Of a DNA stretch of 64,000 nt, positions 46,701 to 55,070 are shown piece by piece (position 1 is the first letter of the stretch; every line of letters starts with the position of its first letter). Location: the NCBI RefSeq assembly GCF_900156885.1, contig NZ_FTOY01000011.1:672501-736500 (forward strand), read 5' to 3'. Source of the stretch: Limosilactobacillus caccae. Its GTDB lineage: Bacteria; Bacillota; Bacilli; Lactobacillales; Lactobacillaceae. The notes beneath the pieces are model-generated. The model was not told the DNA's origin. It saw only the letters and a program-made list of their open reading frames with translations, and ran no database searches. The translations under genes were made by a program, and so were the position numbers.

Positions 46701-47285
46701 GATAATATCGTTGACCCGGTTAAGGTTGTCCATAGTCGTGGCCAACCTTTTCTCAGCGGTCTCCTTATTCTTTTTATACTTTGCTACCCCGGCAACGGTC
46801 TCGATGATCCCCCGCCGGTCAGCCGGCTTCCCGTTAAAGATCTCCTCAATCCGTCCCTGCGAGATAATTGAAAATGACTCCCGACCAAGGCCAGAATCGA
46901 TGAACAAGTCGGTAATATCTTTTAGGCGGACGTTTTGGTCATTAATCAAGTACTCGCTGTCACCATTACGGTACAACTTCCGGGTAATCGTCAATTCTGT
47001 AAAGTCACTAGCGAGGTAGTGGTCACTATTGTCAAGGGTAATTGAGACCAGTGCCCGGTTAAGCGGCTGACGGTCGGTTGAACCGTTGAAAATAACGTCA
47101 GCCATCCGGTCACCACGCAAGTGCTTGGCAGACTGCTCACCCATTACCCACTGGATAGCTTCGATGATGTTACTCTTTCCACTACCGTTGGGCCCGACGA
47201 TTCCTGTCATCCCTTGTTCAAATTTAATGGTTGTTTTCTGGGCAAAAGATTTAAACCCGTCCAAAGTTAAAGACAATAATTGCAT
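43722..47285 (-). CDS. smc: Chromosome partition protein Smc
   Basis: Smc is the bacterial condensin ATPase. The N-terminal Walker A is GPNGSGKSNIIEA. A long coiled coil rich in glutamine and alanine follows, with the hinge around residues 500-660 (GLAGAVSELF, MTGGATRNR). The second coil leads to the signature LSLLSGGERALTAI and Walker B FAILDEPEAALDE. It has 1187 residues. It is transcribed after rnc with a gap of 17 bases, the usual rnc-smc-ftsY order. Partner genes scpA and scpB are not in the window. Confidence 0.98.
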   Translation of the reverse strand: MQLLSLTLDGFKSFAQKTTIKFEQGMTGIVGPNGSGKSNIIEAIQWVMGEQSAKHLRGDRMADVIFNGSTDRQPLNRALVSITLDNSDHYLASDFTELTITRKLYRNGDSEYLINDQNVRLKDITDLFIDSGLGRESFSIISQGRIEEIFNGKPADRRGIIETVAGVAKYKKNKETAEKRLATTMDNLNRVNDIISELEGQLEPLADQSALAQDYVEQKKQFDVLDRTQTVRRHDSEQQHLKKLVASLNQANEMVTDYKKQADADARQLDKLKHQRRLLLATKDQLQATILDQTEMIAKLNNQQSVSSVRREQQLQDQQRHHQRQAALQKQLAELEEQRAANQRQITAQQQEIADHQAELLAAKEMSSEERIKKLNRQIDELRDQQVNLMQELTTLHNNKAFLSRNHEQTMNQHKQSTSEMAQVKANLARVNTQLADQQAKIDQAKAAVATAESKLSAEQQHQRELTSKYQQSQRSWYQALGDVRSLKSRIKAYQSMADEYSGYYRGVQSVLRQRQQFPGLAGAVSELFDVPADYTTAIETVLGSQLQQLVVDRQTTAKQIINFLIRNRSGRVTILPLDTLSHRRPLNIWAQLASLPGYCGRATELISYDDRYQIIADHLLGTTVVADNLDHATEIARAGRHMVRVVTLDGQLINASGAMTGGATRNRQAGLLSQKQMAKQLSGELKQQQQKTSTLEQEVAKLQHAQEANEQVIAQCQQQLRTLQDQLHTDQANYQLTASQQAALAKQVQTLTLQTQEQDSQHQDYEKQVAENKSQEQVATDQLSRVKEQIATMQQQVAELQTSESAQVEQLAQMQQWLAVADERLQQSLRQEQGDKREAKRLQDELAEESRQLAAIAAGIKNQSSSEESATTALAAAKEQKAAAKRKQDDNDAALDRLEQELSKAEAHHERLQELQGAAVDDRNKLSEEKVKCEAVIEQCLNRLAEQYSMTIDEARQQLSDLDDDTLQTKLKLLKRGLDDLGEVNVGAIEEYQRVKERYDFLKGQQDDLLASRKQLNQTMGEMDAQVKKRFIATFKQVSEKFDETFQQIFAGGHAKLELTDPHDLLTSGVDIMAQPPGKKNQHLSLLSGGERALTAITLLFAILKVRPVPFAILDEPEAALDEVNVQRFAHYLNQFGTHGPQFIVITHRKGTMMGADVLYGVTMQESGVSKMVSVDVVDTLENQDN

Positions 47286-47302
47286 CGGTTAATTCCCACT
47301 TA

Positions 47303-48004
47303 CTATTTATTTTGACTACGAAGTTGATCCAATGCCTGTTGGGCTGCCTGCATCTCGGCATGCTTCTTAGATGAGCCACTGCCCTCACCAATCACTTCAC
47401 CATTGGCCGTGACGTTGACCTTAAATACCGGGTCATTTTCCGTCCCACTCTCTGCTAACAAGTGGTATTCGATTGCCACGTCGCCATCGCGTTGCAAGAA
47501 TTCCTGCAAACTAGTCTTGGCGTCAACTGCATGGTCGAACCATCCCATGTCAAGCTTCGGGAAAATTACCCGGCGGACAAATTTTTCCACTGCCGGACGG
47601 CCCTGGTCGAGATATAGGGCCCCGACGAATGATTCAAAAATGTCACACAACAGTCCCGGACGTTGGCGCGCACCGGCCATCTCTTCACCATGGCCGAGAC
47701 GAATGTACTGGTCAAAGTGACATTCCTTAGCAAACTTCGAGAAACTATCCTCACAAACCATCGCTGCCCGCAAGCGGGTTAACTTTCCCTGGGGCAATTC
47801 TGGGTAACGTTTATAAATATATTCAGAAACGATCAGTTCCAACACAGCATCGCCAAGAAATTCAATCCGTTCATAGAACTTCAACCCTTGTTCGGGATGC
47901 TCATTAACATACGAAGCTTGCGTAAATGCTTCTGCTAATAGTGCAGGGTTATCAAAGTGAATATTAAATTCCTTGGCCAGGTAGTCTTGTAATTCTTCGA
48001 TCAT
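47303..48004 (-). CDS. rnc: Ribonuclease III
   Basis: RNase III cuts double-stranded RNA in rRNA and mRNA processing. The catalytic motif ERIEFLGDAVLELIVSEYI has the acidic residues, and a double-strand RNA-binding domain follows (TSLQEFLQRDG, then GEGSGSSKKHAEMQAAQQAL). It has 233 residues, a normal length. The ribosome site AAAGGA precedes the ATG. Confidence 0.97.
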   Translation of the reverse strand: MIEELQDYLAKEFNIHFDNPALLAEAFTQASYVNEHPEQGLKFYERIEFLGDAVLELIVSEYIYKRYPELPQGKLTRLRAAMVCEDSFSKFAKECHFDQYIRLGHGEEMAGARQRPGLLCDIFESFVGALYLDQGRPAVEKFVRRVIFPKLDMGWFDHAVDAKTSLQEFLQRDGDVAIEYHLLAESGTENDPVFKVNVTANGEVIGEGSGSSKKHAEMQAAQQALDQLRSQNK

Positions 48005-48105
48005 AAAAAATTCCTTTCATGTATTAAAATAAAAAATGTCTACCGCCTATTATACTAGACAACAAGCGTTTCCGCAGTCAAATTTAATGATATTTATGAC
48101 ATTAA

Positions 48106-48142
48106 CGCAAAGAGACCGGGAAAACTTCCCGGTCTCTTTGCG
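48106..48142. terminator. Long hairpin after acpP
   Basis: A perfect 17-bp stem (CGCAAAGAGACCGGGAA and its complement) with a 3-base loop stands between acpP and rnc. It has no clean T-run on the minus strand, so it may be a poor terminator or an RNase III cleavage site close to rnc. Confidence 0.6.
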
Positions 48143-48209
48143 CTGTAAAAAAACTTCACCGCCAGTTCAAGCAGGAAAAGTACTCCCCGCTGGCGATTCC
48201 ATGGTTAAG

Positions 48210-48464
48210 TTAGGCAGCAGTGTGTTGCTCAATGTAGTCAACAACTTCGCCAATTGTACTGAGCTTTTCTGCATCCTCATCGTCGATCTCTTCATTAAAT
48301 GTGTCTTCAAGTTCAAGCACAAATTCAACAAAGTCAATTGAGTCCGCATCTAAGTCGGTCTTTAAATTTAAATCATCAGTAATTTTAGCACGATCAATAT
48401 CAAAATGGTCTGCTACGATTTCTGAAACCTTATTAAAGATTTCTTTCTTTCTACTATCAGCCAT
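48210..48464 (-). CDS. acpP: Acyl carrier protein
   Basis: The 84-residue acidic carrier has the phosphopantetheine serine in DLDADSIDFVEFV (DSL is more usual; Ile here). It carries acyl chains in fatty acid synthesis. It follows plsX by 35 bases, a common Firmicute pairing, since PlsX uses acyl-ACP. Confidence 0.95.
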   Translation of the reverse strand: MADSRKKEIFNKVSEIVADHFDIDRAKITDDLNLKTDLDADSIDFVEFVLELEDTFNEEIDDEDAEKLSTIGEVVDYIEQHTAA

Positions 48465-48499
48465 GATTATGAACCTCTCTTTAACTAGTTGCTACTATT

Positions 48500-49531
48500 C
48501 TATTCGTTTTTCGCAGAATTGTCCATATCTTGTGCGGGACTGAAGAACTCATCGGCCTTTTCCACGACCCCACTGTTTAGCATCGTCCAAATCTGACTGA
48601 TGGTATTCTTTACTGCCAAGGCATCAGAAGCGCCGTGGGTCTTGACAACGGGTGCCTTAAGTCCAAGCAGAACCGCACCACCGTATGTTGAGGTGTTCAT
48701 CTTTTGCCCAATTTGGTGGAAAACCGGCTTAAGCAATAAGTAGCCCAATTTGGCCCGCAAACCACCCTTTAAAATTCCATCACGAATGATAGTTAAAAAC
48801 ATCTTGGCCGTGCCCTCTGTTGCCTTTAAGGCTGCATTGGCAGTCCAACCGTCGCTAACGACAACGTCTGCCTTACCGTAAAGGAGGTCGCCGGATTCGA
48901 TGTTACCGATAAAGTTAAGGTCATCTTCGGCATTGAGTTTTTGCCATACATTCTTGTGGAGGGTGTCACCCTTGTCTTCTTCTGCCCCGTTGTTGAGGAG
49001 GGCAATCCGGGGATTAGCCACCCCCAAGACATTTTCTGCATAGAACTTTCCGAGGTAGGCATACTGAACAAGGTTTCTCTCCTTACTCTCAGCATTCGCC
49101 CCACTATCAAGGTAGACAAAGTTATGGCGGGCTGCTCCCGGCTGAGTGATTGGCAAGACACTAGTTAATCCCGGCCGGTCAATTCCCTTGATCCGACCAA
49201 CGATGAAGAGACCAGCGGCAAGGATTGCGCCGGTATTCCCGGCAGAAAAGAACGCGTCCGCCGTTCCTTCTTTAACTGCATTTGCTGCCCGGACAATCGA
49301 AGAATCCTTTTTCCGCCGGATTGCCCGAACCGGTTCTTCACCCATTGAAATTTCCTCGGTGGTTTCGACCATCGTCAAGCGCTCACTATTTTGAATCAAT
49401 GGCTGGACCTTTTTGGGATCGCCATAGAGGATAAATTCAAGGTCAGGGTAGAGGTCCCGGGCCTGCTCGACCCCTTCAATAATTGCTTGAGGGGCATTAT
49501 CGCCACCCATTGCGTCAACTGCAATTTTCAT
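48500..49531 (-). CDS. plsX: Phosphate acyltransferase PlsX
   Basis: PlsX converts acyl-ACP to acyl-phosphate, the donor for the first step of phospholipid synthesis. The start MKIAVDAMGGDNAP is diagnostic. It has 343 residues, with the ATG at 49531 and GGAGG 9 bases upstream; a TTG extension of two codons is rejected. The recG stop lies 14 bases upstream of its start. Confidence 0.97.
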   Translation of the reverse strand: MKIAVDAMGGDNAPQAIIEGVEQARDLYPDLEFILYGDPKKVQPLIQNSERLTMVETTEEISMGEEPVRAIRRKKDSSIVRAANAVKEGTADAFFSAGNTGAILAAGLFIVGRIKGIDRPGLTSVLPITQPGAARHNFVYLDSGANAESKERNLVQYAYLGKFYAENVLGVANPRIALLNNGAEEDKGDTLHKNVWQKLNAEDDLNFIGNIESGDLLYGKADVVVSDGWTANAALKATEGTAKMFLTIIRDGILKGGLRAKLGYLLLKPVFHQIGQKMNTSTYGGAVLLGLKAPVVKTHGASDALAVKNTISQIWTMLNSGVVEKADEFFSPAQDMDNSAKNE

Positions 49532-49545
49532 TAACAACTTCCTCC

Positions 49546-51582
49546 TTAGTCAAAGTGTGTCTCTAATTCATGCCGCTGTAAGTATAGAACTAACGGCTGG
49601 TTTTCATCAATTTCATCCCAGTGGGGGGTCGCCAACAAACTGCCCGCATCGGCCCGCGCAATTTGGAGCATCTTTAAGTCAGCAACTGGGTCACCGACTT
49701 TAAATTCCGGCATCCCCGACTGCTTACTGCCAAGGACATCACCGGCCCCCCGCAAGCGCAGGTCTTCTTCAGCAACCTTAAAGCCGTCGTTCGTTGCCAC
49801 CATCGTCTTCATCCGGGCCTTCCCATCATCGGTCTTCGGGTCCGCAATCAAGAGGCAGTAACTCTGGCGGTCACCACGGCCGACCCGGCCCCGCAGCTGG
49901 TGGAGCTGGGCGAGGCCAAACCGGTCGGCATCATAGATTACCATCACGGTCGCATTGGGGTTGTCAACCCCCACCTCAATCACGGTCGTTGCCACCAGGA
50001 CCTGGATCTCGCCATCCTTAAATTGGCGCATCGTTTCATCCTTTTCGTCCCCGCTCATTCGCCCGTGCAAAAGGCCAACCCTGTATTCTGGTTGGAGGTC
50101 CGCGGACAGCTGGTTATATAAGTCCGTCGCGTTCTGCACATCGAGGGCGGCAGACTCCTCAATCAGGGGACTGACCACATAGGCCTGGGCCCCACTGGCT
50201 AACTGATCACGCAAAAAGTGAATTGCCTCGGCATGCTGGTTGGACTTGAGCCACTGGGTCTGAATTGGTTTTCGTCCCGCTGGTAGCTGGTCAATGACTG
50301 AAACGTCCATTTCACCATAGTTAGTGATGGCAAGGGTCCGGGGGATCGGGGTCGCCGTCATGGCTAAAACATCCGGGTGATCACCCTTTTCCCGCAATAA
50401 CTGCCGCTGGTTAACCCCAAAGCGGTGCTGCTCATCGGTAATGACTAAGCCGAGGTTGGCATATTCAACATCGTCTTGGATTAGGGCATGCGTCCCAACG
50501 ACGAGGTTGATGTCGCCCCGCTTGATCGCGGTCACAAGCTCCCGGTGCTGCTTAGCGGTAAGTGAACCGGTCAATAAGCCGACGTGAACGTGGGTGTCTT
50601 CAAAGACCCGCGATAGTTTTTCAGCATGCTGGGCCGCCAAAATTTCCGTTGGGGCCATCAGGGCCGCTTGAAAGCCCGCCGTTATTGTTGCATAGACCGC
50701 GATTGCAGCAACAACCGTCTTCCCAGAACCGACATCCCCTTGCAAGAGCCGGTTCATCTGGTAAGGCTGGCGCATATCACGACAGATTTCATTAACAACC
50801 CGTTTCTGCGCTGTCGTCAGCTCAAAGGGTAAGGTTTTAATAAACTCCTTAAGTTCATCATTATGGTAAAGGATTCGTTCACCGTCCTGCTGGCGGTTAG
50901 CCCGGCGAATTGCTTGCAAGCGCAACTGAAAAAGGAAAAACTCCTCATAGGCAGCGGTTCGACGGGCGGCCTTGGCGGTCGACTGGTCCTTGGGGAAGTG
51001 GATCTCCTTGATCATTGTCCGCCGATCAAGCAAGCGGTAGCGTTCTCGTAACGTTTCCGGTAGTAACGTCGGGATGATCTTGTGGTATTCCTCGTAGGCT
51101 TGGCGGATAAAGCTGCGCAAAACGCTCTGGCGAATATGCTTATTCACCGGGTAAACCGCCCCAAACTCATTTTGCTGGTCAGGAGTATTTTTCAATAGCT
51201 TATTGGCGGTCACCTGGCGGCGGGTAGCATCCCACTTACCCATTACCGCTACCTGGCCATTAAGGGTTAAACTCTTTTGGACATATGGCTGGTTGAAAAA
51301 GGTCACCAGCACCACATCACGGCCAACTTGCATTCGAAAGCTCAGACGGTTGCGGCGGTACCCGTAGCGGGTCAGCAGTGGTTCTGAAACAACCGTCCCC
51401 CGCAACGTAATTTTTTGCTTGTCCTTTGCTTCTGCCAAATTCGTCGGTGTAAAGTCATCGTAACGTGTCGGATAGTAGGTCAGCAAATCAGCAATTGTAT
51501 CAATGCCTAAAGTAGCAAGGTCAGCTACTCGTTTGGGGCCAACTCCTTTTAGGTTTGACACCGGATCAGTTAGGCTCTTCAC
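49546..51582 (-). CDS. recG: ATP-dependent DNA helicase RecG
   Basis: RecG reverses stalled forks and moves Holliday junctions. It has an N-terminal wedge OB domain (KITLRGTVVSEPLLTRYG). The helicase motifs are GDVGSGKTVVA, TDEQHRFGV, MTATPIPRTLA and the C-terminal RGRVGRGDRQSYC. It has 678 residues. The start is GTG with AAGGAAG upstream. The gene follows the fakA-like gene, as in Bacillus (yloV-recG order). Confidence 0.98.
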   Translation of the reverse strand: MKSLTDPVSNLKGVGPKRVADLATLGIDTIADLLTYYPTRYDDFTPTNLAEAKDKQKITLRGTVVSEPLLTRYGYRRNRLSFRMQVGRDVVLVTFFNQPYVQKSLTLNGQVAVMGKWDATRRQVTANKLLKNTPDQQNEFGAVYPVNKHIRQSVLRSFIRQAYEEYHKIIPTLLPETLRERYRLLDRRTMIKEIHFPKDQSTAKAARRTAAYEEFFLFQLRLQAIRRANRQQDGERILYHNDELKEFIKTLPFELTTAQKRVVNEICRDMRQPYQMNRLLQGDVGSGKTVVAAIAVYATITAGFQAALMAPTEILAAQHAEKLSRVFEDTHVHVGLLTGSLTAKQHRELVTAIKRGDINLVVGTHALIQDDVEYANLGLVITDEQHRFGVNQRQLLREKGDHPDVLAMTATPIPRTLAITNYGEMDVSVIDQLPAGRKPIQTQWLKSNQHAEAIHFLRDQLASGAQAYVVSPLIEESAALDVQNATDLYNQLSADLQPEYRVGLLHGRMSGDEKDETMRQFKDGEIQVLVATTVIEVGVDNPNATVMVIYDADRFGLAQLHQLRGRVGRGDRQSYCLLIADPKTDDGKARMKTMVATNDGFKVAEEDLRLRGAGDVLGSKQSGMPEFKVGDPVADLKMLQIARADAGSLLATPHWDEIDENQPLVLYLQRHELETHFD

Positions 51583-51627
51583 GTTACCACTTCCTTCCTT
51601 TACGATCTTCTCATGAACAAAACAAAA

Positions 51628-51662
51628 GTGGGATGTAGAGCCTCACGTGCTCATTACCCCAC
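51628..51662 (-). terminator. Hairpin between the fakA-like gene and recG
   Basis: GTGGG pairs with CCCAC and GAGC with GCTC around a small loop, followed by a TTTTG run. It is followed closely by recG, so it probably acts as an attenuator. Confidence 0.55.
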
Positions 51663-51687
51663 CCGCTAAGAATAATTAAACTCTTTA

Positions 51688-53409
51688 TTATTCGACTGAA
51701 ATCAAGTATGGGTAAACTGGCTGACCACCATCATAGATCTGAATTTCCAATTCATCATCCATCTCTTCTACCGCACTCTTAATCTCTTCTGCAGTTGCTT
51801 GATCGCCATCTGCACCATACAAGATCGTGACAATTTCACTATCTTCATCCAGCATTGCCTTAACCATCTTGATGGCTGCTTCCTTCAGATCTGGGTCTGT
51901 GTCGACAATCGTGCCGTCAACAATTCCCATGTAATCGTCTTTCTTAATCTCCCGGCCATCAATGGTAGTATCGCGAACAGCATTCGTCACTTCACCACTG
52001 GCAACAGTATCAAGGTTGGCTTCCATGCTGGATTGGTTATCGTCAATTGAAGCTTCTGGGTTGTATTCAAGCAAGGCACTCATCGCCTGGGCAATCGTCT
52101 TACTGTGAACAACCTTCGTCGGGATATCCGCTACTTCGGCTGCCTGGTCAGCAGTCATGAAGATATTCCCGTTGTTTGGCAATACAAGCGCTTGCTTAGC
52201 GCCACTAGCGTTAATGGCGTCAACGATATCCTGGGTACTTGGGTTCATCGTCTGCCCCCCACTGATAATGTGGGTAACACCAAGGCTCTTCAATAACTTC
52301 GCAATCCCATCACCGGAAGCAACGGCAATGACCGCCGTCTTGAGTTCTTCTTTCTTAGCCTTGGCAGCCTTTGCCCGTTCAATTGGTGACGGTGCTGGCT
52401 CACCAGCATTGTCTTCTTCTTCATCATGTTCCATGATTTCTTCTTGTTGCCAAACCATGTTGTGAATTTCAATTGTCTGCAGGTCCCCAAACTGTTGACC
52501 CCAGCTCAAAACCTTGCCCGGGTGTTCAGTATGAACGTGAACCCGGACAACCTGGTCATCATTTAAGACTAGCAAGCTATCACCAAGGTCAGCAAGGTAG
52601 TTGTAGAAGGTATCATAATCAAACTTCTGGGTAACCTGCTTCCCCTTACCAAGCCGGACTAACATCTGTGTACAATAAGTGTACTTAATATCTTCTGGGT
52701 TTAACTTTCCCTGGACGCTTTGGTGGTCCATGGCGTTAACCATTTCATCAATCTCGGCATTATCTGGCTTGTATTGCTCACTCTTATCAACCCGGCCACT
52801 CAGGGCTTCATCAAAGGCTTGTAAAACAAATACTAACCCCTGACCACCAGAGTCAACGACACCGACTTCCTTCAATACTGGAAGAAGGTCAGGAGTCTTT
52901 TGCAACGCTTTTTCACTGGCTTCGTAAATTGCGTGCATAATCTCAACAAGGTCATCAGTCTCCTTGAGCTTATTCAGCCCTTCTTGTGCAGACTCACGAA
53001 CAACTGTTAAGATTGTCCCTTCAGTCGGCTTCATCACTGCCTTGTATGCGGTCTTGGCACCATTAGCGTAGGCATCGACAAAGTCCGCCGCTGATAGTTC
53101 AGCCATCCCGGCAGTTGCCTTGGCAAAGCCCCGGAAAATCTGGGAAAGGATAACCCCGGAGTTACCACGGGCCCCCATCAATAGTCCTTTTGCTAAAGCA
53201 GCGCTCAAGTCGCCAACCTTCTTGCTCGTCTCATTACGCTCATATTTGGCGCCACTAGCCATTGAAGAAGTCATGTTTGTCCCGGTATCACCATCTGGAA
53301 CCGGGAAAACGTTCAATGAGTTAATGAAGTCAGCGTTCTTACCGAGCTTGTCGGCAGCAGCTTGGACCATCTTGCCAAATTCAAGATTAGTAATTTTTGT
53401 TACAGCCAA
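51688..53409 (-). CDS. yloV: DAK2 domain protein, fatty acid kinase catalytic-type (YloV/FakA)
   Basis: The protein is the ATP-binding catalytic subunit type of fatty acid kinase, which phosphorylates host or exogenous fatty acids together with FakB. The N-terminal DhaL-type fold has NVFPVPDGDTGTNMT with metal-binding aspartates and ARGNSGVILSQI; then a middle linker with lysine/alanine repeats and a C-terminal domain follow. The TTG at 53409 has GGGGAGG 9 bases before it and gives 573 residues starting MAVTKITNLEFGK. No FakB gene is in the window. The upstream gene is the Asp23-like gene, the usual pair. Confidence 0.9.
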   Translation of the reverse strand: MAVTKITNLEFGKMVQAAADKLGKNADFINSLNVFPVPDGDTGTNMTSSMASGAKYERNETSKKVGDLSAALAKGLLMGARGNSGVILSQIFRGFAKATAGMAELSAADFVDAYANGAKTAYKAVMKPTEGTILTVVRESAQEGLNKLKETDDLVEIMHAIYEASEKALQKTPDLLPVLKEVGVVDSGGQGLVFVLQAFDEALSGRVDKSEQYKPDNAEIDEMVNAMDHQSVQGKLNPEDIKYTYCTQMLVRLGKGKQVTQKFDYDTFYNYLADLGDSLLVLNDDQVVRVHVHTEHPGKVLSWGQQFGDLQTIEIHNMVWQQEEIMEHDEEEDNAGEPAPSPIERAKAAKAKKEELKTAVIAVASGDGIAKLLKSLGVTHIISGGQTMNPSTQDIVDAINASGAKQALVLPNNGNIFMTADQAAEVADIPTKVVHSKTIAQAMSALLEYNPEASIDDNQSSMEANLDTVASGEVTNAVRDTTIDGREIKKDDYMGIVDGTIVDTDPDLKEAAIKMVKAMLDEDSEIVTILYGADGDQATAEEIKSAVEEMDDELEIQIYDGGQPVYPYLISVE

Positions 53410-53434
53410 TTCGAAATTCCTCCCCAATGCTCAC

Positions 53435-53797
53435 TTAGTCTTCTAATGTCCGGACACCCTGAACACATACGTTAACTGAGTTTGCCGTAATGCCGAGCAT
53501 TGTTTCAAGATTGTATTTTACTTTTGATTGAACACTCTTCGATACTTCAGAGATCTTCGTGCCATAGCCGACGATAATGTTAACGTCAACGGCAACACCA
53601 TTGTCTTGCTGACGGACAACAACGCCCCGGGCGAAGTTTTCCCGCCGCAAGATCTGGTTTACCCCGTCACGCAATGGATTCCGACTTGCCATTCCAATAA
53701 CACCGTAGTTATCAGTCGCAGCGCCACCAACAACTGATGAAATCACATCGTTATCAATGTCAATTGTCCCTGACTTAGTTTTGATTTTTACTGCCAT
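53435..53797 (-). CDS. yloU: Asp23/Gls24 family protein (YloU type)
   Basis: This is a 120-residue member of the Asp23/Gls24 envelope stress family. It has the repeated beta-alpha pattern with GVIGMASRN and VDVNIIVGYG, and NVCVQGV near the end. Family members are linked to envelope integrity. The ATG at 53797 has GGAGG 8 bases before it; an ATG two codons earlier is too close to the site. Its leader holds two stem-loops. Confidence 0.9.
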   Translation of the reverse strand: MAVKIKTKSGTIDIDNDVISSVVGGAATDNYGVIGMASRNPLRDGVNQILRRENFARGVVVRQQDNGVAVDVNIIVGYGTKISEVSKSVQSKVKYNLETMLGITANSVNVCVQGVRTLED

Positions 53798-53822
53798 CGT
53801 CATGGCCTCCTTATTAAATTGC

Positions 53823-53883
53823 CAGCATTAGTAAATGCTGCTTCCTATCTCCAAACTGGCTAACGGGTTTCCCCGACCAGTTT
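53823..53883 (-). promoter_or_regulatory. Two stem-loops in the leader of the Asp23-like gene
   Basis: CAGCATT and AATGCTG (53823-53829 with 53834-53840, 4-base loop) form one hairpin. AAACTGG and CCAGTTT (53853-53859 with 53877-53883), with an inner CGGG/CCCG pair, form a second. They lie between a weak promoter (TATGAT near 53890) and the start. No T-run follows, so they look like an mRNA leader structure. Confidence 0.45.
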
Positions 53884-53980
53884 TAAATCAATACCATCAT
53901 ACCATAGCATAAAACAGTTAAAAAGTAATCCCGCGAGATTTTTCCATTTAGTTAACGGGGTTAATCATTTAAGAATAAAA

Positions 53981-54003
53981 AATAAGCCGCCCAGCTGGAC
54001 GGC
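53981..54003 (-). terminator. Terminator of rpmB
   Basis: On the minus strand GCCGTCC, the loop AGCT and GGGCGGC form a 7-bp stem with one G-T pair, followed by TTATTTTTTATT. Confidence 0.85.
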
Positions 54004-54018
54004 ATCATTTTTTATGAA

Positions 54019-54204
54019 TTAAACCCGAGTCACTTTACCTGACTTCAAAGTACGTGCTGAAACGTATACCTTCTTAGGCTTACCATTTACTAAAATGGTT
54101 ACCTTTTGCAAGTTAGGCTTCCAGCTACGCCGACTTGAGTTAAGGGCGTGAGAACGCTTGTTACCAAATTGCGTCCGTTTACCGTTGATAAAATCTTTAG
54201 CCAT
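54019..54204 (-). CDS. rpmB: 50S ribosomal protein L28
   Basis: The 61-residue basic protein has [20 protein letters not shown] and a C-terminal [25 protein letters not shown] precedes the ATG. No CxxC zinc motif is present. It is a single-gene unit with its own promoter (54266-54294) and terminator. Confidence 0.96.
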
Positions 54205-54265
54205 TGGTGGTACCCTCCTCTTTATTTTTTCGTTTACGCAAAACTGCGATGTAACTCACCTAATT

Positions 54266-54294
54266 AATCTACCATAGGGACCGGCACAATGCAA
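54266..54294 (-). promoter_or_regulatory. Promoter of rpmB
   Basis: The minus strand reads TTGCAT, 17 bp, TAGATT, about 60 bases before the start. Confidence 0.7.
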
Positions 54295-54351
54295 TAGTTT
54301 TCTTTCAAGTAATTTTCCTTGACAGTAATTTCTGTCATTTTGCCTGACCAG

Positions 54352-55002
54352 TTAAAGACGGTCAGCACACTGAATGACGGCAACTACTCCCTGTTCAAAG
54401 GTAAAGTGGTTTTGGGGCGCCGTAAATTCATTGCTTGTCCACGAAAACGGAATATCACCATCCCAGTCCGTTAATGGGTATTTCTCATCCACCAGGGTCA
54501 GCCCCTTGACCGGGGTTAGATTGACAAATGCCAAGTACTTTTTCCCTGCTTCGTGGTCGACCGTATAACTGCCTGGCAGATAATAACTGACCGTATTTTG
54601 TACGTCAATTAGTCTGATCTTCGGTAAATAAGCGATGAACTCCTTTTGTAGTGGCAAGAAAATATTTGCCAGAAGGTGGTCAAGCCGCCCACCGGTCGCC
54701 CCAAAAACATCAATTTGCTCAGGCTGGTACTTGTTAATCGCCAGTTTAACCCCAAGCTGCGTGTCAGTATAGTCCTTTTCCGGGGGGTAAACGTCCACTT
54801 GCCGAAGGTCATCTTGCAAGCTTGCAAGCGCGTTACTACTAATTGAATCAAAATCACCAATTGCTGCCGCGGGAATAATGTTATTTTCCACTAGGGTGAT
54901 CGCCCCCCGGTCAACACCAATCCACACTTCTGCCTGCCGTTTTTTTATCATCGCTAACGGCAAGAGGTCAATTGGGCCTCCCACCAAGACATTTACCCGC
55001 AT
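54352..55002 (-). CDS. thiN: Thiamine diphosphokinase
   Basis: The enzyme converts thiamine to thiamine diphosphate. The 216 residues include the IGVDRGAITLVENN and IGDFDSIS motifs (Asp-rich), PPEKDYTDTQLGVKLAI and GATGGRLDHLLAN. It follows rpe and ends the priA-to-thiN block. No thiamine riboswitch is seen near it. Confidence 0.95.
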   Translation of the reverse strand: MRVNVLVGGPIDLLPLAMIKKRQAEVWIGVDRGAITLVENNIIPAAAIGDFDSISSNALASLQDDLRQVDVYPPEKDYTDTQLGVKLAINKYQPEQIDVFGATGGRLDHLLANIFLPLQKEFIAYLPKIRLIDVQNTVSYYLPGSYTVDHEAGKKYLAFVNLTPVKGLTLVDEKYPLTDWDGDIPFSWTSNEFTAPQNHFTFEQGVVAVIQCADRL

Positions 55003-55031
55003 TTAGGATCTTTCCCTTCTTGATAAAAGTA

Positions 55032-55059
55032 AAAAGAGGCTGATCTGCCAGTCTCTTTT
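55032..55059 (-). terminator. Hairpin between rpe and thiN
   Basis: AAAAGAG(A)CTG and CAG(C)CTCTTTT form a stem followed by T on the minus strand. It may cut thiN expression below that of the genes upstream. Confidence 0.65.
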
Positions 55060-55070
55060 ATCATCGTTAT

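Noticed and set aside
48049-48081. TTGACT and TATAAT upstream of rnc as a promoter
   Set aside because: The spacing is 21 bp, too long for a sigma-A promoter. The flanking TGTCTA/TAGACA inverted repeat is noted but unexplained.
54320-54337. TGACAG/CTGTCA hairpin after thiN as a terminator
   Set aside because: The stem is only 6 bp and the T-run is on the plus strand, where no gene ends.
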